Origin: Lachnospiraceae bacterium
Lineage (GTDB): Bacteria; Bacillota; Clostridia; Lachnospirales; Lachnospiraceae
Length of the DNA stretch: 64,000 nt
NCBI GenBank assembly: GCA_910574965.1
Contig: CAJTDB010000003.1
Coordinates: 1 to 64,000, forward strand
Direction of reading: 5' to 3'
The notes under the pieces were generated by a model. It had not been told where the DNA came from. It worked only from the letters and a program-made list of their open reading frames with translations, and did no database searches. A program made the translations under genes and the position numbers. Positions 22,806 through 31,739 of the stretch are shown piece by piece. The stretch's first letter is position 1. Each line of letters opens with the position of its first letter.

Positions 22806-23616
22806 TAGACTTTTAAAATCTGTAATTATCGCTGCCTTGATGATAACGGCGACACCCATGTCGGTTATAGCTTCAGAAACGGAACACCTAGACCAGACAT
22901 CCGAGTCAAGCATAACTCCCTCAGCTGCCGAAAACTCCGAGTCCGGCCTTCCTGACGCCAACTTTGTAGAGGCTGATCTTATGGTACAGATTCACGGTGA
23001 GGCAATTGACTCAACACTATCTGCTGATCTGGATTGGGACTCCTATGCTACAATTGATGAGATGACATTAGAAGCGGGGAGAGTATACCAGATACTAATA
23101 CCCTGTGATCGTCGCAATTCGACGACAACGGACGAAGAGGTTTGGTGGTTACTACATTCTCCGAAACTACTCGATCCAGATGCGCCGACAGACTTTGATT
23201 ACTTTACAATGTCAGTCGGCTGGGAGACCAACGCGTATACTGGCCAGGTAGATATATCCGCTAGTAGTCCAATACATTTAATGTACTATAGTTCCACAGT
23301 AGATATATATGATACTGACGGTAAACACCTCGTTTCAATTCCGGCAGTCAAAGATGCATATAACACTCTTTCGACCATCTTAAACGCAGATGTTTTACCT
23401 GATGCTGAACAATATTATATAGGCACACGAATTTGCTCTCTCGATGATGCCATGATCGCTGATCTGGAATCCCATCAGGCCCCAGGTGCGAAAAATTCAG
23501 CAGATGAGCATAATACTCAATCATCAGAAACCTCTGCTATGATACTTGTGGCAATTGTAAGCATTATTGTGGGTATCAGCGCAATACTTGCCATAATATA
23601 TATCCGAAAAAAATGA
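22795..23616 (+). CDS. Secreted protein with signal peptide and C-terminal membrane anchor
   Basis: A 273-aa protein. The TTG start at 22795 follows AGGGTGG and overlaps the end of the lipoprotein gene by 11 bp. Signal peptide residues 1-26 (MRSNRLLKSVIIAALMITAT...) should be cut after SVIA. An acidic ectodomain (DWDSYATIDEMTLEAGRVYQ; YFTMSVGWET) and a C-terminal helix (about 245-268) with a basic IRKK end follow. The family is not recognised. Coupling implies a complex with the DUF11-type lipoprotein. Confidence 0.72.
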   Translation: MRSNRLLKSVIIAALMITATPMSVIASETEHLDQTSESSITPSAAENSESGLPDANFVEADLMVQIHGEAIDSTLSADLDWDSYATIDEMTLEAGRVYQILIPCDRRNSTTTDEEVWWLLHSPKLLDPDAPTDFDYFTMSVGWETNAYTGQVDISASSPIHLMYYSSTVDIYDTDGKHLVSIPAVKDAYNTLSTILNADVLPDAEQYYIGTRICSLDDAMIADLESHQAPGAKNSADEHNTQSSETSAMILVAIVSIIVGISAILAIIYIRKK

Positions 23617-23634
23617 TTTTTATTTTTCAGTTAA

Positions 23635-23656
23635 GGATGTCTCTTGTGAGGCATCC
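23635..23656 (+). terminator. Terminator after the plus-strand surface-protein genes
   Basis: GGATGTCTC (23635-23643 region) pairs with GAGGCATCC through one G-U pair, with a TTGT loop, followed by GATTTTGTCTT. It ends the 21480-23616 transcript. Confidence 0.6.
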
Positions 23657-23856
23657 GATTTTGTCTTCCACATATTTATGATACAATAGTGTAAAACGTG
23701 TACATAGTGGTGCAAGAGAAAAACCTTGTATCATTCGTGACGTCTATACACATGCCTGTCACCTCTTTATTTTATTTTATCATACTTCCACCATGCTATC
23801 CAGCACCTTTTCCCGACACGCCCAGAGGAAAAGCGTCACCTATACACAGAGAAAAA

Positions 23857-23887
23857 GCGCCCGAATGTCCAAATTCCATTCAGGCGC
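23857..23887 (-). terminator. Strong terminator after the YCII pseudogene
   Basis: On the minus strand GCGCCTGAATG / CATTCGGGCGC (one G-U pair, 8-nt loop) is followed by TTTTTC. No terminator is seen between it and the large operon, so that transcript may run on to here. The rest of 23657-23934 holds no gene I can see. Confidence 0.75.
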
Positions 23888-23934
23888 ATAAGGCAAAGAC
23901 AAAATACTCCATCCCCGCTGTTCTTCTGTTTTTG

Positions 23935-24235
23935 CTACAGCAAATAATTGTTCTCCTTGTCAGCCACTTGCAGCGCTGCAAGCGTGTATGCCGCATAGCC
24001 CTCGACCACGAGAGGCTCCTGCCTGCACAAAGCTTCTGCTTCCTCCATAATCTGCCGTTTTAAAAATGACCATGCCGGCAACCCCTGGATAGCCTTTGAA
24101 GGGACCGCAAAGGGCTATTTTCCCTTCTGCATCTAATTTTCTCAGATTTTCCACATGCCTTTCAATGACAGCTTTCGTAACTTTGTTGTACGTTTTTCCC
24201 TTTTTTATCATCATTACATACAGCCACTTTTCCAT
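23935..24235 (-). pseudogene. YCII-related protein, frameshifted
   Basis: The start at 24235 has GGAGGTGG upstream; the protein begins MEKWLYVMMIKKGKTYNKV. Up to VIFKTADY the YCII-like fold reads normally. One extra G (plus-strand C at 24045-24046) then shifts the frame. In the other frame the expected ending continues: EEAEALCRQEPLVVEGYAAY and on to a TAG at 23935. Removing one base restores a protein of about 99 aa. YCII proteins are small dimeric alpha/beta proteins, sometimes dehalogenase-like. A sequencing error is possible, but the neighbour is broken as well. Confidence 0.75.
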
Positions 24236-24294
24236 ATTTCCACCTCCAATCTGGTTATCGTCTGCTATTTGTTCCGGAACGATCTGCCCAAAAA

Positions 24295-24699
24295 TCAAAT
24301 ATATTTCTTTACAATATCTGCAGCCTTTTCTCTGAACATCCTGCGCGCCTCCTCCGGTTCCATAATCTCTACATACGTTCCAAAAGACAAAAGATAATGA
24401 AACGTCCAATGATTCAGTTCATATGGAACCGTCACATAATAATTTCCGTCCTCCCCCGCCACAACCTGCTCTTCCCGAAATTCATCATACAGCCGGTATG
24501 CAATTTCCGGAGAAAATTTCAGCTTTAATACAGACCCATGACACTCCCTGCTGCATTTTTGTATCAGGGAATGATTCGGCGGCAGTTCGCGCGTAAACAC
24601 TTCCGGCATTACCAGAAGCTTCCTGATTCTGGACAAACGGAAATTTCTGATCTCTTCTCTTTGTCTGCAATACCCGACGATATACCAGGCATGTGATTT
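24295..24699 (-). pseudogene. C-terminal remnant of a WYL-domain transcriptional regulator
   Basis: The open frame begins directly after the TGA of the DnaK-like gene, in the same frame. It reads SHAWYIVGYCRQREEIRNFR then LSRIRKLLVMPEVF, the WYL ligand-sensing core, followed by its C-terminal extension. The N-terminal HTH domain is missing and nothing like it is found nearby. A TTG at 24636 is the best internal start, without a good ribosome site. The join at 24700 marks a deletion or insertion boundary. With the YCII gene it formed a native operon that ended at the 23857 terminator. Confidence 0.75.
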
Positions 24700-26181
24700 T
24701 CAATAATTCAGCCTCTTCTGCACCTTTATCGAATGTCCATTCCCATCATCCGCCACAGCTTCAATAATCCCATCCGTAGTAAGGGTCAGGTAGAGCACAG
24801 CCGCAGTTCCTTTGGGCAGGCCCGGCGGCAGCTCCAATACAATTTGCATGACCGGCTGCTTTCCCGGTACGAAATCGTACTGTTGTACTTCCTTATCCGA
24901 CTCATAGATATCGAACCGCATACGCGTCTGGCCGTCTCTTGTGGTGATAAATCGATGCTGTCTTGTCACCGGAAGCCGGTCCCCTCTCTGAATGAGATTG
25001 ATGACAATCTTGTCATTGGGATCCACATCATAATTCCTGCAGCAATCCGAACCGTAAGAAAAGGCCGCCATATCCGACAGGAAGGTATCCTTTCCATTGC
25101 AGTATCCCGCATAGATGGATGCACCTATAGCAATCGATTTCTCCGGTTCAAAAACCCGAAGTTCCATCTGAGGAAATATTTTTTTAATTCCTTCGATCAC
25201 CTGGGGCATATTGGAACTGCCTCCCACGCAGATAATCTGAGAGACGCTGTTTGCATCGTTCTTTTTAAGCAGAGCCATTATCATTTCTATCGTATCCCAC
25301 AGAAGCGAAAAAGTCATTTTGCCAAATTCTTCACTGGTAATAGGCACTTGATAGGATTTCCCGTTGATCTCCACCCTGGCACGCACCCGGTCCCTGTACT
25401 TCTCTCCTACCTTTTCACTGAACGCATGTTTGGCACTGACGGCAGCTCTTTTGATTTTCTCCCGATAACCGGGATTCTCCTTTAGGGATATGCCGCTCTG
25501 CTGTTCTAAAGACTCCAGGATATATGTCTCCAGGCAAGCATCCCAGTCCTTTCCTCCCACCCGTCTCATGTCCGAATCAATCACTGTATATTTCTCTTTT
25601 AGAGAGCTGTCCGCCTCGACAATAGCCGCGTCGCAGGTCCCGCCTCCCAAGTCATAAACGAGTATCCGCGTCTTATCCGCCAGAGAGGTTTTAAAATATG
25701 CAAGGGCCGCTGCCACCGGTTCCTTGATAAAGCCCAGTACTTTCAGCCCAGGGCCTCCTTCCTCCACAGGAGTCTCTGCGGCTTCCCGGATAAATTCCTT
25801 CTCATTGTGGCCAAATGCCGCCGGAACCGAGATTACCACCCCTTCTAACTCCTCATTGATCAGCTTTGCTCTGGCGGCCGACAGCGCATTTTCCTTTACA
25901 TGGTTCAAAATGTAGCCGACAATCTGTCTTGCCGTAAATACTCTTCCGTCCGCTGTGAATGTAGAATTCAGCTCCAGTTTAATCTCCCGCTTCAGATTGG
26001 CTGCTTCCTCTCCCTGCCCTGCGTTTTCTGCCGCTTCTCCTACCAGTACCCCTTCCCATTCGTCATAATAAAACACCGAAGGGATTCCGTATTTCCCGCC
26101 GGGCAGAAGAACCACGCTCGTGTCCAGTACTGTGACCGCCGGCAAAGAAAAACTGGTTCCAAAATCAATTCCTAATTTCAT
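24700..26181 (-). CDS. DnaK/Hsp70-like ATPase without lid domain
   Basis: A 493-aa protein; AGGAG is nine bases before the ATG at 26181. Hsp70 nucleotide-binding motifs are present: GIDFGTSFS (phosphate 1), VYDLGGGTCDAAI (phosphate 2) and ICVGGSSNMPQV (adenosine). The end (about 400-493) looks like the beta substrate-binding part. The helical lid and EEVD-like tail of DnaK (about 610-640 aa) are absent. It is the last gene of the 20-gene operon, 15 bp after a GrpE-like gene. It is probably a dedicated chaperone for a component of that system, not the housekeeping DnaK. Confidence 0.88.
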   Translation of the reverse strand: MKLGIDFGTSFSLPAVTVLDTSVVLLPGGKYGIPSVFYYDEWEGVLVGEAAENAGQGEEAANLKREIKLELNSTFTADGRVFTARQIVGYILNHVKENALSAARAKLINEELEGVVISVPAAFGHNEKEFIREAAETPVEEGGPGLKVLGFIKEPVAAALAYFKTSLADKTRILVYDLGGGTCDAAIVEADSSLKEKYTVIDSDMRRVGGKDWDACLETYILESLEQQSGISLKENPGYREKIKRAAVSAKHAFSEKVGEKYRDRVRARVEINGKSYQVPITSEEFGKMTFSLLWDTIEMIMALLKKNDANSVSQIICVGGSSNMPQVIEGIKKIFPQMELRVFEPEKSIAIGASIYAGYCNGKDTFLSDMAAFSYGSDCCRNYDVDPNDKIVINLIQRGDRLPVTRQHRFITTRDGQTRMRFDIYESDKEVQQYDFVPGKQPVMQIVLELPPGLPKGTAAVLYLTLTTDGIIEAVADDGNGHSIKVQKRLNY

Positions 26182-26196
26182 ATTGTTAAACTCCTG

Positions 26197-27141
26197 TCAA
26201 ATCAATACTTTTTCCTTTTGAAGCACCAGCTCCCCATACCGAAAGCCAGACCGGATGCTTTTGGTGATAACCGCCTCTTTGGAAGAGAAATGCACCGCAT
26301 CCGTCTCGTGAATCCCGCCTTCAAAGACGGTTCCAGGTCCGCTCACAACTTCCTCTACCCCAAAAGCTGCCAGCCCGTCTGCGATCATTTCCATATATTC
26401 TTTGTAATTTTCTACCGCATTTCGGTAATCTTCATTTTCACTTTTCTCTGTTTTTTCTTTGTGGTAAACATAAGCATCTGCCATCAAATTATACAGTTCC
26501 ATCTGTTGTCTGGCTGACTGCAGGATATAATTTTCCTTTATTGTATCCTGAAACGTAAGAAATCTCTCCAGAAGGCTTTGGACATCCGGCTGCATGGCCC
26601 GGAGGCTTTCACTCATCTCCTCCTGCTTCTGGTGCCACTTCTGAATCTGTTCTTTCTGAAACTCTTTATTCTTCTCTGCCAGCCCGGAATTTTCTCCGGG
26701 TTTATGCGTTTTACCATACGATGCCTTTGCTTCTTCTGCCAGAATTTGAATTTTCTTCATATACAAAGCGATCTGTTTTTCTGATTTCTCATACCTTCCC
26801 CAGACGATATCACGGCAGAACAGATATTCAGAAATATGATCCTGTACCGTCGTTGTCCGATAGGATGGATTGACAATATATTCTCTCAATCCGCTTAAGA
26901 TCACATATGCATCAAATACCGACAATACTCTTTCTCCCGCCAAAGCAGTCTTCTTCTTTTTCCTCCTGTTCAGCATATCTGCAGTTTTACAAAGAAACGG
27001 AGAACGAACCATCTCAAAAGGCGGCTCAAACACCTCTTTGTAAATACATGCGATCATCTGGTCCACCTGCGCATATTTCTCCTCTTTCTTTACAGAAGGA
27101 CCATTGCCGCAAAAACTTTCATATAAAGATAAACTGTCCAT
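26197..27141 (-). CDS. GrpE-like nucleotide-exchange protein
   Basis: A 314-aa protein with its start at 27141 behind GGAGGG. The first 120 residues are a unique basic domain. A long coiled coil follows (about 130-255). The last 55 residues (GPGTVFEGGIHETDAV, then IRSGFRYGELVLQKEKVLI) have the pattern of the GrpE beta-wing (FDPxxHEAV...GYxxxdrvlRpA.V.V). The coil-then-wing order is that of GrpE. Lying just before a DnaK-like gene, it should be its exchange factor. No J-protein is seen in the operon. Confidence 0.7.
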   Translation of the reverse strand: MDSLSLYESFCGNGPSVKKEEKYAQVDQMIACIYKEVFEPPFEMVRSPFLCKTADMLNRRKKKKTALAGERVLSVFDAYVILSGLREYIVNPSYRTTTVQDHISEYLFCRDIVWGRYEKSEKQIALYMKKIQILAEEAKASYGKTHKPGENSGLAEKNKEFQKEQIQKWHQKQEEMSESLRAMQPDVQSLLERFLTFQDTIKENYILQSARQQMELYNLMADAYVYHKEKTEKSENEDYRNAVENYKEYMEMIADGLAAFGVEEVVSGPGTVFEGGIHETDAVHFSSKEAVITKSIRSGFRYGELVLQKEKVLI

Positions 27142-27170
27142 AATCTTCCCTCCTTCTGATCCCTTGCTTT

Positions 27171-27791
27171 TCAAATACACTCTAATACGTTCATCTGCGC
27201 CGTACGCGGTATGATCCGGATCATCATGCCTTCTTCCAGCGGCTGCACCGTCCCCGGAGAACACTCCCATTCAGCACCATCCGGACCAATTACAGTCCAG
27301 ATATACGAGCTTATGTTCCGAACACCAAGGCATTGTCTCTGTTCACTGTATAAAAGTTTCAAAAGCGGCCCGGAGGGCAGATGCACAGACACCTGATCCC
27401 CCGTCAGGACCCTCGGCACGAACACTTCCATATTCCGCTTTTCCTCTCCCTTGCTCAGTACCCGAAAAAGCACCCTGTGTAACTGCAAATCCCGGAAATA
27501 AGAGAGCGCTCGCTCCCGCCACGCCCGGTTCAGCCCATATTGTTCTTCCAAAAAAACGTCCGCTTCTGTCAGATATTCGGCCCGCTTCTCTTTGTCTGCC
27601 AGACATGCCCGGCAGAAGATCTTTCCCAACTCATTTTGATAAACCTTTTCCAGAAACTCTCGTTCTTCGGTCAGAGCCGGTGCCAAATCTTCCAGAAGAA
27701 TCAAAAAACGCTTTTTCTCCTGCAGCACTGCAAGTCCCCGAATACTTATGGCTTTTTTAATCGTATCCTGCATGGTGATCTTTGTCTGCAC
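27171..27791 (-). CDS. Hypothetical protein with FHA-like C-terminal strand region (206 aa)
   Basis: The GTG start at 27791 has GGGAGG eight bases upstream. The N-terminal two thirds are helical (QDTIKKAISIRGLAVLQEKK; LNRAWRERALSYFRDLQLHR). The last 60 residues look beta-rich (LGVRNISSYIWTVIGPDGAE, a PG turn, then LEEGMMIRI) and resemble the ends of three other proteins of this operon. No catalytic motif is seen. It is probably an adaptor between the FtsK-like ATPase and the chaperone pair. Confidence 0.6.
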   Translation of the reverse strand: MQTKITMQDTIKKAISIRGLAVLQEKKRFLILLEDLAPALTEEREFLEKVYQNELGKIFCRACLADKEKRAEYLTEADVFLEEQYGLNRAWRERALSYFRDLQLHRVLFRVLSKGEEKRNMEVFVPRVLTGDQVSVHLPSGPLLKLLYSEQRQCLGVRNISSYIWTVIGPDGAEWECSPGTVQPLEEGMMIRIIPRTAQMNVLECI

Positions 27792-27810
27792 TTTTCGTTC
27801 CTCCCGCTTT

Positions 27811-30800
27811 TCAGCTCAGCTTTCGGCCTGAAAACCTGCAAAGTCTCTCAAACAGCGCCTCCATCCACACACCATCCGGCAGATCGTAGATTCGGAAGTG
27901 CATCATATGCTTCCCGATCAGCACCGCCTTATAGCCCTTTGGCTCCGGATTTAATTCATTTCCGTTTATGAGTCTGGACTCTTCGGCTGACATCTCCAAG
28001 CATACTCTGTGATCGAACATATGTTTATCTATCTGCAGACGCTGGGCCTGCCTGGGATCCGCATTCCAGAGGACTGTATGGATGTTGTATTTTGGCCCTT
28101 CCTGCAAAAGTTCTTTTAGCTCTATCACTTTCTGGCTGTCCTTCGCAAAACCCGCAAAAAGCTCCGGCTGGGCAGCAAACCACCACAGAGCCTTCTTTCC
28201 GGAAGAAAGCCCGTATCTTCGGCTGTCCAGCTCCTCAAGCAGAAATGCAAGCATATCCCCCGCCTGTTCTCCGGCACCATAAGTAAACAGCTCCGGAAAA
28301 TGAGATGCCATCTGACCGAACCGGTCGGATTCCTCTTCCTCGATGCTGCGCATGGGATGATCGCAGCAGTTGGTACAAAAGATCGACAATTCCTCTCCTT
28401 TCAGTTTCCGAAGGAGTACAGACAAAAGACTGTAGAACAGAAAGCTTCCCCCTGCTTCTATAGACGCCTCCTTTGCGCTTCCTCCCACAAGCCATATATT
28501 TCCGGATGGTTGAAAATTCAGCTCCCGCTCCATGGAAACAGGCTCTCCCACCAAGAGCGGCACGGCGGCCAGGCCGGGAATCGAACCGACTGCCACAAAT
28601 CTTTGGAGGGGATGGTTCGGATCATCACTTACCTTAGCCAGCAGAATCCGCACCTTTGAAATCTTCTTCTGTCCCAAATAATATTGATGGATCTCCTTTA
28701 AGAACTGCTCCTGCTGTTCCACTCCCATATAGACCGTATGTTCGATCTGCGGATTTTTTCCGCCGGAGGCTGAGAAGACACAGGCCCCCTGGTCTGTGGC
28801 GTCGATCATATGCATCCTTGCAATCCCTTCTTCGCCCATAAGTTCTCTCACCTGTTCATCCTCACAGTGAAGGGCAAGTCTTGTGGTGCATTGGTTTTTG
28901 ATCGTGGCAAAATTCTCGATCTTATCCAGATCCTGCCCGCAGATCACCATATGAATGCCGAAAGCCCGCGTCTGATGAGCGAAGCTGTCCAGTTTTCCCA
29001 AGATATTTTTCTGCACCTCATCCGGTGCCTGCTTTACCAGTTCATAAAGTTCATCCACGACAAGAAGGATCCGGTTCATCCGGCATTTGGGATTGGCCCC
29101 ATTGTACTCAGAAATCTTCTGATACCGGCTCCCCATCCGGCTGCTGCGCTCCTCCTGCTCCTTTTCCAGATTCTGAAGCATGGCCAGTGCAAACTCCGGA
29201 TCGTTGTTGATGCTGATGGTCCGGAAATTCGGCAGATTATACTGCGTATAGATCCGAAAATCCAGTCCATATTTAAAATCGATCAGATAAATCATAACCT
29301 CTTCCGGCGGATAAAGAAGCATCAGATTCGTCATCATCACATGGAGCAGATTGGTCTTTCCGGACCCGGTATTGCCCATAACGATGGCATGTACGTGTTT
29401 ATCGTCAAACTGCATTCGGAAAGGAGCGCCGCTTTCTAAATATCCCACCGGGACCGAAAACCCTTCATCCGCCCTTTTTGTATACCGCTCGTTTGGTTCC
29501 GGGCAGATCCCTTTGGCCTCTGCAAACCGGATCAGCATACTGCTGGCCTTTACGCTCTCTTCCCGAATCTTTGCAGCGATCCCTTCTATTGCATGGTTGT
29601 CCGGAACTCCGTACAGAGCGATCCGCGCCGCCCGTTCCGTATTGGAAGCAGTATTCAGCACCCTTAAAAATCTTGCCTTCTCATCCAAGCGCATACAAAG
29701 CACATTGCCGCACAGTTCCTGAACAACAGTTCGAATCTCTGGGCGGGCTGCTTTCAGCGCTTTATCCGGCTGCGCAAGAACCATGGAAAATCCCCAGCGG
29801 GAGCAGTCTGCAGTCATGGCATTTAATGTCCGGATATCCTGTTCCTCCAGCCCCATAGGAAAGTTCATCATCAGCATTGGACGATAAATCTGCCTGCTGA
29901 GCGGATTTTTTTCATTGAATTCCCGAATGGAAGCATAGTTTGTCAACTGCCGGGCCAGATCATCCATGGTAATTTTCATTTCCCTGATCTGCTCTGCCAG
30001 TTCCCGGAAACCGGAATAAACCTTCTCCCCAATGGTAAAACTCTTGACCGTCGGCTCATTCTGATTGTTCCGAAGCGCCGGATCCAAAGCCATAAGCCGT
30101 CCAAAGGCCCCGATTCCATTGGCATCGAACATCTGAAAGCGCATCGTACAGGCAGGAACGGAGCGCAGAAGCCGCATACCAACGGCATTTAAAAGGAGTT
30201 TTATGCGCTCGTCCTCTCCATCCCCATAACTAATATGAAGAGAAGTCCCTTTTTCCACAGATATGGTATAAGGAAGGCAGATACGCCCCTCCTGATAAGC
30301 TTTGGCTGCCTGTTCCCGGTTTGTTCCAAACAAATACATATATCTTGCCAGAACCTTTTGGATAACCGGAGCAGTCTCCCCCCGCAGCCATCCAGAAATA
30401 TCCACCCAGGCCACGCCAATAAGCGTATTCATCTGCAGGCCGCTGATCTTGTCATAGTCTTCCACCCGTCTCGGATGATGCCAGAACTGACGAATCCAGG
30501 CATTCATATGATCCGCCGGATACTCCGCTTCCATCCGGGCTGCAAAGCTGCTGCTGCACGTCTGAAGCTCTTCGTCCCACCGCTTCCCGGCATCTGCAGA
30601 CTGGGCTTCATAATGTTTCTTCTGTCTCTCATACCCTGTCTGGTACTCCGTTTTCATCCTGGCAGACTGCTCCTGATATGCTTTCTGCTCCCTGGCTATC
30701 TCATCTTTCAGTCTTTTTATATTCCCATCCCGCACCCGAAGCAGTTCCTGTTTCTTCTGCTGACAGGCAGTCCGAAGCTTTTTCAGACGGTTATCGCTTA

Positions 30801-31542
30801 TATACTTCCTTTCCTGCTGCTTTTGGATATTGTCCTTCTCCAAACAGGCCACTGCCGCTTCTGACTTCCAGCAGGCTGTCACCAGCTTGCAGACAAGTTC
30901 CTTTCGTCTCGGAGCTGCCAGAACCCTGGATGGAAGAAATTCCCACAGTTCTGCGATCATGTTGAACAGATCCCCTGTTTGCGCCCCTAAACCAGACATA
31001 AAACGAACAGCATCATCTGCAGATGCAAACGTCACATTGCGGTCCAGATCTGCCACAAGTTTCTGAAGTCGGTTCTCGCCCTTTAGATTTTTCCCCAGAT
31101 ACCGGTCCAGCTTTTCATAACTCTCCTGATTTTGATCCCTGACAGACCGGCACCTGCACAGCGTTTCTTCTTCCTCTGCCCGGAGATATTCCAAATACTC
31201 CCTTTCCCGGTGTTCCTTCTTTGCCAGTTGCTCCTCCTCTGTCCGAATTGCCTCTGCGGTCTGGCTCTGGCAGGCAGCAATCCTCTGATTTCGTATGGAC
31301 AGCCGGCTGTTAAAATCTTTCAGCGCATCTGTCTGTGCTTTTTTCTGAACCATTGTCAATTTTTCCAGAGCGTTCTGCGCATCCCCGCTGCGCTGCTTCA
31401 AATCCGCTTCTTTGCGCGCCTTGATCGATGCATATTGTCTCTGGTACATTTCCACTTCCCTGGCAAACCGGTCCACGAGCGCAAAAAGCTCCTTTCTCTC
31501 ATCCGCCAGCCGGGCAGGTTTTAACTGCAACAATTTATCCAT
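27811..31542 (-). CDS. FtsK/SpoIIIE (EssC-like) translocase ATPase with long coiled-coil N-terminus
   Basis: A 1243-aa protein. The start at 31542 (GGAG eight bases upstream) is preferred over the ATG at 31566. Residues 1-370 are mostly coiled coil. A degenerate module follows (about 400-660), then an FtsK domain with Walker A GNTGSGKT (about 720) and Walker B ILLVVDELYEL (about 827). A second degenerate ATPase-like module (LVGGSAKEASIEAGGS onward) fills the C-terminus. One active P-loop among several FtsK-like repeats is the build of EssC/EccC type VII secretion motors, but membrane helices and FHA domains at the N-terminus are missing. It is likely the motor of the system. Confidence 0.85.
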   Translation of the reverse strand: MDKLLQLKPARLADERKELFALVDRFAREVEMYQRQYASIKARKEADLKQRSGDAQNALEKLTMVQKKAQTDALKDFNSRLSIRNQRIAACQSQTAEAIRTEEEQLAKKEHREREYLEYLRAEEEETLCRCRSVRDQNQESYEKLDRYLGKNLKGENRLQKLVADLDRNVTFASADDAVRFMSGLGAQTGDLFNMIAELWEFLPSRVLAAPRRKELVCKLVTACWKSEAAVACLEKDNIQKQQERKYISDNRLKKLRTACQQKKQELLRVRDGNIKRLKDEIAREQKAYQEQSARMKTEYQTGYERQKKHYEAQSADAGKRWDEELQTCSSSFAARMEAEYPADHMNAWIRQFWHHPRRVEDYDKISGLQMNTLIGVAWVDISGWLRGETAPVIQKVLARYMYLFGTNREQAAKAYQEGRICLPYTISVEKGTSLHISYGDGEDERIKLLLNAVGMRLLRSVPACTMRFQMFDANGIGAFGRLMALDPALRNNQNEPTVKSFTIGEKVYSGFRELAEQIREMKITMDDLARQLTNYASIREFNEKNPLSRQIYRPMLMMNFPMGLEEQDIRTLNAMTADCSRWGFSMVLAQPDKALKAARPEIRTVVQELCGNVLCMRLDEKARFLRVLNTASNTERAARIALYGVPDNHAIEGIAAKIREESVKASSMLIRFAEAKGICPEPNERYTKRADEGFSVPVGYLESGAPFRMQFDDKHVHAIVMGNTGSGKTNLLHVMMTNLMLLYPPEEVMIYLIDFKYGLDFRIYTQYNLPNFRTISINNDPEFALAMLQNLEKEQEERSSRMGSRYQKISEYNGANPKCRMNRILLVVDELYELVKQAPDEVQKNILGKLDSFAHQTRAFGIHMVICGQDLDKIENFATIKNQCTTRLALHCEDEQVRELMGEEGIARMHMIDATDQGACVFSASGGKNPQIEHTVYMGVEQQEQFLKEIHQYYLGQKKISKVRILLAKVSDDPNHPLQRFVAVGSIPGLAAVPLLVGEPVSMERELNFQPSGNIWLVGGSAKEASIEAGGSFLFYSLLSVLLRKLKGEELSIFCTNCCDHPMRSIEEEESDRFGQMASHFPELFTYGAGEQAGDMLAFLLEELDSRRYGLSSGKKALWWFAAQPELFAGFAKDSQKVIELKELLQEGPKYNIHTVLWNADPRQAQRLQIDKHMFDHRVCLEMSAEESRLINGNELNPEPKGYKAVLIGKHMMHFRIYDLPDGVWMEALFERLCRFSGRKLS

Positions 31543-31580
31543 CCGCTCTTCTCCGTTTCGTATCATTCCAGCTTGTATTC

Positions 31581-31739
31581 TCAGTAATCCGCCTCTTCTT
31601 CTGCCTGGATCTCCTCCCCGGTCCTAAGAGCCTCTTCCACCGCTTCCACAATCACTTCCTCCGACGCTCCCATAAACAGGAAATACGGAAAACCGCCGAA
31701 TATTTTCGTATATGCGCCCACTGCCTCTTCTGCTGTCAT
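31581..31739 (-). CDS. Small acidic protein (52 aa)
   Basis: The ATG at 31739 overlaps the metalloprotease stop by 4 bp (ATGA), with GGAGGTG upstream, and TGA at 31581-31583. The sequence has a hydrophobic middle (YTKIFGGFPYFLFMGAS) and an acidic helical end rich in Glu. The family is not recognised. Tight coupling to the protease gene could mean an inhibitor, chaperone or subunit for that enzyme. Confidence 0.65.
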   Translation of the reverse strand: MTAEEAVGAYTKIFGGFPYFLFMGASEEVIVEAVEEALRTGEEIQAEEEADY

